DNA of 6,743 nucleotides from an uncultured Selenomonadales bacterium (GTDB taxonomy: Bacteria > Bacillota_C > Negativicutes > Selenomonadales > Selenomonadaceae), in contig CALGGX010000436.1 in assembly GCA_937916025.1 (NCBI GenBank), forward strand, positions 1 to 6,743, given 5' to 3'. Positions 1-5,587 of the stretch are shown piece by piece (the stretch's first letter is position 1; every line of letters starts with the position of its first letter). The translations under genes were made by a program, and so were the position numbers. The notes beneath the pieces were generated by a model that saw only the letters and a program-made list of their open reading frames with translations, did not search any database and was not told where the DNA came from.

Positions 1-29
1 CAGCGTCGTCTCGCTGCTCATGGCTCCGT

Positions 30-680
30 TCATGTATCTTCCGCCGTTGCCTCATCTCGTTGATCGACCGGAAGCCCGAGCGCGTACTCGATCACCGACT
101 TGCGACTTACCGCGAGCATCAGCGGTCTGTATTGCCGAAGATTTTCCAATTGCCGAACGATCATTAAATTGGTTTGCTGACTTTTGCCGAAGCCGATGCC
201 CGGATCGAAAATCAAATTCTTCCGATCGAGTCCGACTTCATGGGCGAGCGCACTCATTCGCGCGAAAAATCCCGCCACATCCGAAGGCTGATCATGCGCG
301 ATGATGATCGGTACGTCGAGCCGCGCGGCAGTTTCGAGCATCGATCGATCGCAATGCACGCAGTTGATGAAATCCGCACCGAGATCGATCGCCGCCGCTG
401 CCACAGACGCTTTGTAAGTGTCGACGCTGATCGGCACGGGGCAATCGCGGACGACGCGCAGAATTTTTTCGAGACGCGCGAGCTCTTCTTCTGCACCGAT
501 CGGAGTTGCACTCGGACGCGTCGACTCCGCGCCGATATCGATGATGTCCGCGCCGTCGTCGATCATCTCTCGGACATGCCGAGCGGCGTCGTCGGGATTA
601 AACCACAACCCGCCGTCGGAAAAAGAATCCGGCGTGACATTCAAAATGCCCATGACGAGAGTTTTTTTGCCGAGCGACAA
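30..680 (-). CDS. folP: Dihydropteroate synthase, C-terminus missing or frameshifted
   Basis: FolP joins 6-hydroxymethyl-dihydropterin pyrophosphate to p-aminobenzoate in cytosolic folate synthesis. Numbering from a TTG start at 680, the TIM-barrel signatures run in order: pterin loop GILNVTPDSFSDGG (11-24), DIGAESTRP (48-56), SVDT with Asp87, FIN with Asn106, FDPGIGFGK (158-166) and SRK with Lys194. These match the pterin- and phosphate-binding residues of the family. The TTG start is preferred because AGGAG lies 10 nt upstream (691-695). A longer frame reaching 770 would begin inside repeat DNA and add a repeat-encoded NYELRITNY segment. The protein is 216 residues against about 260-285 for the family. 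It stops at DEATAEDT, just before the final strand that normally carries the substrate-binding Arg-x-His (RVH) motif. Either a frameshift lies near 30-45 or the gene is truncated. The IND motif reads INC and the later Met-His pair reads Ala-His. Family identity is secure; activity is uncertain. Confidence 0.88.
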   Translation of the reverse strand: MSLGKKTLVMGILNVTPDSFSDGGLWFNPDDAARHVREMIDDGADIIDIGAESTRPSATPIGAEEELARLEKILRVVRDCPVPISVDTYKASVAAAAIDLGADFINCVHCDRSMLETAARLDVPIIIAHDQPSDVAGFFARMSALAHEVGLDRKNLIFDPGIGFGKSQQTNLMIVRQLENLRQYRPLMLAVSRKSVIEYALGLPVDQRDEATAEDT

Positions 681-695
681 CTCTCGCCCGCTCCT
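678..695 (-). promoter_or_regulatory. Ribosome binding site and TTG start deciding folP start
   Basis: On the minus strand AGGAG (695 to 691) is followed by 10 nt and TTG (680 to 678), in frame with folP. The encoded protein begins MSLGKKTLVMG, which is where dihydropteroate synthases usually begin their first strand. The ATG codons further upstream at about 732 and 770 lie inside the 7-bp repeat modules and have no comparable purine-rich site. The 10-nt spacing is slightly long, so the call is likely rather than certain. Confidence 0.6.
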
Positions 696-702
696 GAAGG
701 AA

Positions 703-789
703 TAATTCGTAATTCGTAATTCGTAATTCATAATCAAAAGATCGTCACTCCCGTTTTTCCAATTACGCATTACGCATTATGCATTATTC
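703..789. repeat. Composite 7-bp repeat module, copy 1
   Basis: The left arm (703-735) is a run of the heptamer TAATTCG, three perfect copies plus degenerate ones. The right arm (761-789) is a run of the heptamer ATTACGC and its variant ATTATGC. A 25-bp non-repetitive spacer separates them. The arms are imperfect inverted repeats of one another (AATTCGTAATT against AATTACGCATT), so the transcript could fold into a long A/U-rich stem. Read on the minus strand, the left arm encodes the string NYELRITNY, which I recognise as a common readthrough product of this kind of repeat in draft genomes. Confidence 0.85.
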
Positions 790-876
790 AATGCGTAATT
801 CGTAATTCGTAATTCGTAATTAAAAACCAAACTTCCGAACCTTCAATTACGCATTACGCATTATGCATTATGCATT
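790..876. repeat. Composite 7-bp repeat module, copy 2
   Basis: This module follows copy 1 directly and has the same architecture. The left arm (790-821) contains three perfect TAATTCG units flanked by variants, a 23-bp unrelated spacer follows, and the right arm (845-876) is built of ATTACGC/ATTATGC units. The first 27 bases of the right arm (845-871) are identical to 761-787 in copy 1. The spacers of the two copies are unrelated. Together the two modules fill nearly all of the gap between the 103-residue gene and folP. Confidence 0.85.
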
Positions 877-879
877 GCC

Positions 880-1191
880 TCAATAGTGCGGATGCTGTTT
901 GACATAATCAACCGGACGGCTCCAATCAACGTGAATGCCCGTCGCCTCCCACAACTTCGTCAAGGCAACTTTGAAATTGCCGAGGCTCGCGAGCGGATCG
1001 ATCGCCTCGCGCGTGAAGTCGAGCAATGTCTCGTGCGGAATCAAAATGTCGTGAATCGTATGCAGAAAATCTTCCGCGAGCTTTTTTCCTTCATCGTTGC
1101 CGAGCACAACCGTCGCCGATTTCTGCTCATCATCGTATTCGATATAGCCGAGCGCGTCTTTAAAACTGATCGCCACGCTGTAATTTTCCAT
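880..1191 (-). CDS. Small conserved-looking protein of unknown function, 103 residues
   Basis: I do not recognise a named family. The protein starts MENYSVAISFKDALGYIEYD and ends in an aromatic and histidine-rich tail, WSRPVDYVKQHPHY. It has no signal peptide, membrane segment, cysteine or nucleotide-binding motif, and is probably a soluble acidic cytosolic protein. The N-terminal third reads as beta-hairpin-like (alternating hydrophobic residues, VVLGNDEG turn); the middle is helical. The start is well supported: AAAGGAG (1206 to 1200) lies 8 nt before the ATG. A near-consensus promoter sits about 30 bases upstream. folP lies downstream on the same strand across the repeat modules, so the two may be co-transcribed, although nothing in the protein points to folate metabolism. 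The tail wording reminds me of small proteins in Negativicutes, which is memory rather than a search result. Confidence 0.8.
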   Translation of the reverse strand: MENYSVAISFKDALGYIEYDDEQKSATVVLGNDEGKKLAEDFLHTIHDILIPHETLLDFTREAIDPLASLGNFKVALTKLWEATGIHVDWSRPVDYVKQHPHY

Positions 1192-1221
1192 TGATCAAAC
1201 TCCTTTCGACAAATCAATCGT

Positions 1222-1250
1222 ATTATTGATTATCGCTCGCCGGTTGTCAA
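1222..1250 (-). promoter_or_regulatory. Sigma-A-type promoter of the 103-residue gene (and probably folP)
   Basis: On the minus strand a perfect -35 box TTGACA (1250 to 1245) is followed by exactly 17 nt and the -10 box AATAAT (1227 to 1222), a 5 of 6 match. Transcription would start near 1215, leaving a short leader that contains the ribosome binding site at 1200-1206. The promoter begins right where the upstream PTS terminator ends. Confidence 0.75.
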
Positions 1251-1297
1251 TAAGAAAACACCTCCGACCGCTGATGAACCGCTCGGTCGAAGGTGTT
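1250..1297 (-). terminator. Rho-independent terminator of the PTS gene
   Basis: Two 14-nt arms, 1257-1270 and 1284-1297, pair around a 13-nt loop. On the minus-strand transcript the single irregular position becomes a G-U wobble, whereas on the plus strand it is a mismatch, so the element is built for the minus strand. The stem is followed by a U-rich tail (TTTTCTTATT). It lies about 76 bp beyond the PTS stop codon. Confidence 0.8.
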
Positions 1298-1373
1298 GAA
1301 GCATTGCGCCGCCCGCGCGAGAAACGAACGGCGTATTGTAAGATTAAACTTAAATCAGATAAATGTCAATGAA

Positions 1374-3563
1374 TTATCCGAGGACTTCGAGGAAGTCGTC
1401 TTCAGGCTTGACGTCGCCGGTCTTGAGCGGGCGAATGGTGGAATACGCCGGCGTGTTGACGACGATGAGCGGTGTGGTGACCGGATAGCCTGCTTTATGG
1501 ATCGCATCGATGTCGAAGGTGACGAGGAGATCGCCGCGCTTGACTTTTTGATCCTGTTGGACTTCGACTTTGAAGTGCTGACCGTTGAGCTTGACGGTGT
1601 CGATACCGATATGCATCAACAGTTCCGTGCCGTCGTCGGTGACCATGCCGACCGCGTGATTGGTGGGGAACACGAGGTTGATGGTGCCGTCCGCCGGAGC
1701 AAAGAGTTTGCCTTCGGTAGGCTCAACAGCCGCGCCGTCGCCCATTGCACGAGAGGCGAACGCCGCATCGGGAACTTCGTTCATGAGCATCATGTGACCG
1801 ATCTCGTGCGAGCCGAGGATCGCGTCTTTCATCTTGGGCTTCTCGGGCTCTGCCGCCGCAGGAGCCGGAGCCGCACCGCCGCCGCCGGCCTGTTCTGCCA
1901 TGGCGCGATCGATCTTGCCCTCGCGGATCGCCTCGACGAATTCTTCAAAGTTCGCCTTGACGATGGTAACGCTCGGACCGTAAATGACTTGGATGGCATT
2001 GCCTTTAAGAACAACGCCGCCCGCGCCGGTGGATTTAAGTTTTGCTTCATCGACTTTGCTTCCGTCGACGAGAGTCAAACGAAGGCGAGTCGCGCAGCAA
2101 TCGATCTCGGTGACGTTGTCGACGCCGCCGACACCGACGAGAATGTTTGCGGATTTGACATCGAAGTCTGCAGGAAGACCTGCGGGAGCTGCTCCGCCGC
2201 CCGCAACGCCGACGCCGGTAGCTTTGCGATAGTCGTCTTTCGAGACCATCTTCATCTCTTCATCGCCTTCTTCACGACCCGGCGTCTTCAAATCCCATTT
2301 CAGGATGAAGAAGCGGAAGGTGAAGAAGTACAGGACGGCGTAACCGGCAAAGATCGGGAGCATGGAAATCCAGCTCGATTTTGAGTTGCCGGGCAGGACG
2401 CCGTAGAGCAGGAAGTCGATCAAACCATCGGAGAAGGTCGTGCCGATTGCAATGCCGAACATGTGGCAAAGCATAAACGACAAGCCCGCGAAGATGACGT
2501 GAATGCCGAAGAGTTCTTTCGCGAGGAAGAGGAAGGTGAACTCGATCGGCTCGGTGATGCCGGTGAGGAACGAAGTCAAGCCGACGGAGAAGAGAAGTGA
2601 TGCGGCCTGTTCTTTCTTCTCGGGGCGGGCGCAAGTGTACATTGCAAACGCCGCCGCCGGGAGACCTGCCATCATGAACGGGAACTTGCCCATCAGGAAG
2701 CGGCAGGCTTCAACCGAGAAGTGTTGAGTGTTCGGAGACGCGAGTTCTGCAAAGAAGATGTTCTGCGCGCCCATGACGGTTTGTCCGTCGATGATTGCGG
2801 TACCGCCGAGACCGGTCTGCCAGAACGGGAGATAGAAGATGTGATGCAGACCGAACGGGATCAATGCACGCTCGAAGCAACCGAAGAGGAATGTTCCGAC
2901 GTAGCCCGCCGCTTGAACGAGCGCGCCGAGTTTGAAGATGCCTTCTTGGACGAACGGCCAGACGAAGTACATGACAACGCCGGCGACGATACCGAATGTC
3001 ATGTTGGCAATCGGCACGAAACGAGTTCCGCCGAAGAATGCAAATGCCGGCGGAAGTTGTTGTTTGTAGAATTTATCGCAGATCCAAGATGAAACCAAAC
3101 CGCTAACGATACCGGCGAACACACCCATTTGCAGAGTGCGAATGCCGAGTACGTCGGTAATCGCGCCTTCGCGTACGTGCGGTGCGATCGCTCCGTCAAC
3201 GAGCGAACCGTCGAGCACGAGGAAGACGTGAATTGTCGTCAGCATGACGAGATAAAAGATTGCTGCACCGAGAACCGCGATGCCTTTCTCTTTCTTCGCG
3301 AGACCGAGTGCAACCGCCAATGCGAAGATGAGCGGCAAATTACCGAAAATGACGCCGCCGACGTTGGACAGGATCAACATGAAACTGAAAAGTCCGCCGC
3401 CGGGATGCAACACACTCTCCAAACCGTACGCCGCAATGGTCGTCGGATTGGAGAACGAAGCACCGATGCCGAGCAGAACGCCCGCGAACGGGAGTACCGC
3501 GATCGGCAGGAACAGTGCTTTACCAATCTGTTGAGCAACAGCAAATGCGCTGCCACCAGCCAT
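1374..3563 (-). CDS. PTS sugar permease EIICBA, glucose/GlcNAc/glucosamine superfamily
   Basis: This is a fused phosphotransferase permease that imports a hexose or amino sugar across the inner membrane and phosphorylates it, using phosphate from HPr. It has 729 residues from the ATG at 3563, which sits 8 nt after GGGGG (3576-3572); an in-frame TTG at 3569 is too close to that site. EIIC (about 1-425) is polytopic, with the conserved GLHH (238-241) and TGITEPIEF (334-342) motifs. A hydrophilic Gly/Ala/Pro linker follows. EIIB (about 468-550) carries the phosphocysteine motif CATRLR, with Cys490 active and an extra Cys at 489. A second Ala/Pro linker (560-578) leads to EIIA (about 580-729), with His636 in FPTNHAVG and the phosphorylated His651 in HIGIDTVKLNG. 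All catalytic residues are present and the order C-B-A is that of complete NagE/GamP-type permeases. The sugar cannot be fixed from sequence; the divergent DeoR regulator suggests local induction. It is transcribed alone and ends at its own terminator. Confidence 0.95.
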   Translation of the reverse strand: MAGGSAFAVAQQIGKALFLPIAVLPFAGVLLGIGASFSNPTTIAAYGLESVLHPGGGLFSFMLILSNVGGVIFGNLPLIFALAVALGLAKKEKGIAVLGAAIFYLVMLTTIHVFLVLDGSLVDGAIAPHVREGAITDVLGIRTLQMGVFAGIVSGLVSSWICDKFYKQQLPPAFAFFGGTRFVPIANMTFGIVAGVVMYFVWPFVQEGIFKLGALVQAAGYVGTFLFGCFERALIPFGLHHIFYLPFWQTGLGGTAIIDGQTVMGAQNIFFAELASPNTQHFSVEACRFLMGKFPFMMAGLPAAAFAMYTCARPEKKEQAASLLFSVGLTSFLTGITEPIEFTFLFLAKELFGIHVIFAGLSFMLCHMFGIAIGTTFSDGLIDFLLYGVLPGNSKSSWISMLPIFAGYAVLYFFTFRFFILKWDLKTPGREEGDEEMKMVSKDDYRKATGVGVAGGGAAPAGLPADFDVKSANILVGVGGVDNVTEIDCCATRLRLTLVDGSKVDEAKLKSTGAGGVVLKGNAIQVIYGPSVTIVKANFEEFVEAIREGKIDRAMAEQAGGGGAAPAPAAAEPEKPKMKDAILGSHEIGHMMLMNEVPDAAFASRAMGDGAAVEPTEGKLFAPADGTINLVFPTNHAVGMVTDDGTELLMHIGIDTVKLNGQHFKVEVQQDQKVKRGDLLVTFDIDAIHKAGYPVTTPLIVVNTPAYSTIRPLKTGDVKPEDDFLEVLG

Positions 3564-3600
3564 GGTCAATTCCCCCTTTATTAAATTGTTTGCATCGAAT

Positions 3601-3618
3601 TCACAGAGCTCTCAACAT
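3601..3618 (-). CDS. Five-codon leader ORF upstream of the PTS gene (candidate)
   Basis: Within the predicted PTS leader RNA, a perfect AGGAGG (3630 to 3625) lies 6 nt before ATG, and the frame reads Met-Leu-Arg-Ala-Leu-stop. This site is stronger than the one in front of the PTS gene itself, and the frame is not that of the permease, so it is not a misplaced start. The stop codon lies 37 nt before the PTS ATG. The bases ACAGAG (3635 to 3630) and CTCTGT (3609 to 3604) on the minus strand could pair in a short stem enclosing the site and start codon. It may be a translated leader or only a chance or relic site; no function is claimed. Confidence 0.35.
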   Translation of the reverse strand: MLRAL

Positions 3619-3665
3619 AGAATTCCTCCTCTGTCATAAAAAAACAAAATGCATCTCGACTATGG

Positions 3666-3693
3666 ATTATATCATGCCATTTCGATTTGACAA
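3666..3693 (-). promoter_or_regulatory. Sigma-A promoter of the PTS permease gene
   Basis: On the minus strand the -35 box TTGTCA (3693 to 3688) is followed by 16 nt and a perfect TATAAT (3671 to 3666), with an extended TG dinucleotide just before the -10 box. Transcription would start near 3660, giving a leader of about 97 nt that holds the five-codon ORF. The -35 box lies inside the candidate operator. Confidence 0.8.
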
Positions 3694-3715
3694 ACATTTT
3701 TTTGCAAATCAAACA
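3684..3715. promoter_or_regulatory. Candidate operator for the DeoR-family regulator
   Basis: Two structures overlap here. GATTTG (3684-3689) and CAAATC (3705-3710) form a perfect 6-bp inverted repeat with a 15-bp spacer. CAAACA followed by a T run occurs twice as a direct repeat, at 3691 and 3710, 19 bp apart; a third copy, reversed (TGTTTG), lies at 3587-3592. TGTTT-like boxes are known for several DeoR-family sugar repressors such as LacR. The repeats cover the PTS -35 box, where a repressor would block the polymerase. That this regulator binds here is inferred from position only. Confidence 0.45.
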
Positions 3716-3745
3716 GTTTTTTTTCAGCTATTGCACCGAATTTTG

Positions 3746-3754
3746 TGGTAAACT
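3746..3754 (+). promoter_or_regulatory. Possible extended -10 promoter of the deoR-type gene
   Basis: TGGTAAACT fits an extended -10 element (TG-N then TAAACT, 4 of 6 to consensus). Transcription would start near 3761, about 25 nt before the start codon. I see no convincing -35 box at 16-18 bp upstream, which is tolerable for an extended -10 promoter. The site is a candidate only. Confidence 0.4.
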
Positions 3755-3785
3755 AAAAAAAATTATCGACAGAGGAGGCGTAATG

Positions 3786-4541
3786 ATGAATGAACAATTG
3801 GAAGAACGCCATGCAAAAATCTTGAATTACGTCAGCAGTACGGAAAAAATTTCAGTAGCCGAACTCGCTCAATTGATCGGCACTTCCGAAGTAACAACCC
3901 GAAAAGACCTCTCGACGCTCGAAGACAAAGGTTTGCTCCGCCGCTCGCACGGCTTTGCTTCCATGATCAACAGCGACGACATCAGCAAGCGACTCGTCTT
4001 CAACTACAACATTAAACGCGCAATTGCCGCCGAAGCCGCCGCGTCTGTCGGTGAAGGCGAAACCGTCATGATCGAGTCCGGCTCCTGCTGTACGTTGCTT
4101 GCCGAGGAACTCGTTTTGACGCATCGCGCTGTCACCATCATTACGAATTCCGTTTTCATTGCATCTTTCATTCGACAGCATCGGAATGCAAAAATCATTC
4201 TGCTCGGCGGCGAATTTCAGAAAGAAGCTCAAGTCATGGTCGGACCGTTGATCAGAAAATGCGTCGAAGATTTTTATGTCAACAAATTTTTCATCGGCAC
4301 GGACGGCTTTAACGACTTCGGAGCAATGAGCGGCGATCTCATGCGAGCGGAAGCGGTTCGCTTAATGTCTTTCAACGCGCAACGCATCATCATTCTGACG
4401 GAGTCGAAAAAATTCTCGCAAGTCGGCGTCGTTTCGCTCGTTCCTTTCGAGCGCATCGATACCGTTTACACCGACGAAGGCATTCCGCCGGAAAAACTTG
4501 CGTTGTTTAAATCGAAAAACATCAACATCATTATGACGTGA
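3786..4541 (+). CDS. DeoR/GlpR-family sugar-phosphate-responsive transcriptional regulator
   Basis: The protein has 251 residues, the normal DeoR-family length. The N-terminal winged helix-turn-helix spans about 8-58, with the recognition region TSEVTTRKDLSTLEDKGLL followed by the wing RRSHGFA. The C-terminal DeoRC sensor domain (about 75-232) shows the expected blocks: ESGSCCTLLAEEL (97-109), ITNS (119-122), LLGGEF (139-144), FFIGTDGF (168-175) and ILTESKKF (203-210) before DTVYTDEGIP. Members usually repress a sugar operon and release DNA when a phosphorylated sugar binds the sensor fold. The start at 3786 lies 7 nt after AGGAGG (3773-3778); the ATG at 3783, only 4 nt away, is equally in frame. 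An upstream extension to 3687 would precede this site and is unlikely. The gene is divergent from the EIICBA permease, its probable target. The exact effector is unknown; the FIGTDGF wording is closer to sorbitol-type regulators than to GlpR, which is a weak hint. Confidence 0.93.
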   Translation: MNEQLEERHAKILNYVSSTEKISVAELAQLIGTSEVTTRKDLSTLEDKGLLRRSHGFASMINSDDISKRLVFNYNIKRAIAAEAAASVGEGETVMIESGSCCTLLAEELVLTHRAVTIITNSVFIASFIRQHRNAKIILLGGEFQKEAQVMVGPLIRKCVEDFYVNKFFIGTDGFNDFGAMSGDLMRAEAVRLMSFNAQRIIILTESKKFSQVGVVSLVPFERIDTVYTDEGIPPEKLALFKSKNINIIMT

Positions 4542-4547
4542 TTTCGC

Positions 4548-4577
4548 TTGACGGGAGTTAACTTCAACAATTACAAT
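4548..4577 (+). promoter_or_regulatory. Candidate promoter of the DUF362 gene
   Basis: TTGACG (4548-4553, 5 of 6) is followed by 18 nt and TACAAT (4572-4577, 5 of 6). Transcription would start near 4584. The leader would contain CCCCGAGCGGGG (4595-4606), able to form a small hairpin upstream of the ribosome binding site GGAGG (4618-4622). There is no terminator between the regulator gene and this point, so readthrough is also possible. Confidence 0.55.
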
Positions 4578-4631
4578 TGATTGAAAAGCGTTATCCCCCG
4601 AGCGGGGTTCTCGGATTGGAGGAATTGTTTT

Positions 4632-5417
4632 ATGGCAAAGCAGGCACCGGTTATCGGCAGCAAAAATGTCACCGGCGAAAATTACAAGGGCACGGCGGCG
4701 AAGGTTTATTTCACTCGCACGATTGACGCCGAGCATCTCATCAAACTCTACGGCATGATCAACGAGAACATTTACGGCAAGACGGCGATCAAACTGCACA
4801 CCGGCGAGAAGCACGGTCCGAACATCCTGCCGCGCGAGCTCGTCAAAGCATTTCAGGCGCAGGTTCCGGATTCGGCGATTGTAGAGTGCAATACGCTTTA
4901 TGCCGGCGATCGTTTCGACACGAAAGGTCATCGAGAGACTCTCGAAGTCAACGGCTGGACTTTCTGCTCCGTCGACATCATGGACGAGGACGAGCAGACG
5001 GTAAACTTCCCCGTCCGCAATCCGTTCCATCTGAAGGAAGTGGCAATGGGCGCGCATCTGGCGAATTACGATTCGCTGATCGTATTGACGCATTTCAAGG
5101 GGCATGCAATGGGCGGCTTCGGAGGCTCGATGAAAAATATTGCGATCGGCTGTGCGAGCGGTCATCTCGGAAAAGCGCAAGTCCATGGCGTCGATCCCAA
5201 CAACGTGCCGGAAGATTATCTCGTCTGGCCGGCAAAAGAGTATTTCATGGAGTTGATGGCGGATTCGGCTCAAGCGACCGTCAATCACTTCGGCAAGCAC
5301 ATCGTTTACATCAATGTCATGCGTCGATTGAGCGTCGACTGCGATTGCGCGGGCGTGACGGCGGCAGGCGTCTTCGGCGACATCCTGCGCACCGTAAGCT
5401 TCAACCCGGAGAACTAA
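4632..5417 (+). CDS. DUF362 family protein, C-terminally shortened
   Basis: The 261-residue protein matches the DUF362 family, whose biochemical role is unsettled; members are often found near iron-sulfur or redox genes. Family blocks are present in order: KVYFTRTID (24-32), KLHTGEKHGPN (54-64), IVECNTLYAG (83-92), DIMDEDE (115-121), the core THFKGHAMGGFGGSMKNIAIG (split as THFKGHAMGG at 153-162 and FGGSMKNIAIG at 163-173) and LSVDCDC (233-239). GGAGG lies 9 nt before the chosen ATG; the frame upstream to 4581 has no such site. Family members I know continue about 50-60 residues past the CDC motif through a stretch like ILASTDPVALDQACVDLVY. Here the protein stops after DILRTVSFNPEN, and a strong terminator begins only 12 bp later, so the missing end cannot lie downstream. 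No 4Fe-4S ferredoxin insert is seen. Family assignment is firm, function unknown. Confidence 0.9.
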   Translation: MAKQAPVIGSKNVTGENYKGTAAKVYFTRTIDAEHLIKLYGMINENIYGKTAIKLHTGEKHGPNILPRELVKAFQAQVPDSAIVECNTLYAGDRFDTKGHRETLEVNGWTFCSVDIMDEDEQTVNFPVRNPFHLKEVAMGAHLANYDSLIVLTHFKGHAMGGFGGSMKNIAIGCASGHLGKAQVHGVDPNNVPEDYLVWPAKEYFMELMADSAQATVNHFGKHIVYINVMRRLSVDCDCAGVTAAGVFGDILRTVSFNPEN

Positions 5418-5429
5418 GCCCGTAGCGGC

Positions 5430-5470
5430 AAAAAGCGGCGCCCCGCGTATGTGTGGGGCGCCGCTTTTTT
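5430..5470 (+). terminator. Strong rho-independent terminator after the DUF362 gene
   Basis: The perfect arms GCGGCGCCCC (5435-5444) and GGGGCGCCGC (5455-5464) enclose a 10-nt loop and are extended by A5 on the left and T6 on the right. The T run makes it a terminator for the plus strand. The A run would also give a U tail on the minus strand, so it may work in both directions. Confidence 0.92.
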
Positions 5471-5547
5471 ATGCAATGTCTCGTGTGTAGCGGGCACGGC
5501 GTCGCGAGCGCACACCGTCTTTATAGCGCGCAAAAGCCGCACGGCAT

Positions 5548-5581
5548 AAAAAAGGGAGCACCCAACGGCACTCCCCTTTTT
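5548..5581 (-). terminator. Rho-independent terminator of the OmpA-family gene
   Basis: On the minus strand GGGAGTGCC pairs with GGTGCTCCC around a GTTG loop, using two G-U wobbles. A-rich and T-rich ends extend the stem, which finishes in six T residues (5553 to 5548). The wobbles become mismatches on the plus strand, so it serves the minus-strand gene, whose stop codon is only about 6 bp away. Confidence 0.85.
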
Positions 5582-5587
5582 ATGCTT

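Noticed and set aside
703..876. CRISPR array suggested by repeats with differing spacers.
   Set aside because: The units are 7-bp tandem runs in inverted arrangement with only two spacers; there are no regular 25-40 bp repeats and no cas genes.
1293..2384. Long plus-strand open frame of 363 codons opposite the PTS gene.
   Set aside because: It is antisense to a clearly homologous EIICBA gene, has no ribosome binding site or recognisable domain, and results from the codon bias of the real gene.
3687..3785. Extension of the regulator to 3687 with a Phe/Ile/Lys-rich N-terminus.
   Set aside because: It would read through the AT-rich control region and the AGGAGG site. The DeoR helix-turn-helix begins normally just after the ATG at 3786.
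4585..4600. A catabolite-control (cre-like) site around TGAAAAGCGTTATCC.
   Set aside because: It resembles the CcpA consensus but needs one extra base in the left half, so the dyad spacing is broken.
4581..4631. Extension of the DUF362 protein to 4581 (17 extra residues).
   Set aside because: The extra codons cover the promoter and ribosome binding site region, and GGAGG is correctly placed for the ATG at 4632.
4362..5300. Long minus-strand open frame of 312 codons opposite the regulator and DUF362 genes.
   Set aside because: It crosses two well-supported plus-strand genes and their intergenic promoter, and its translation has no recognisable family features.
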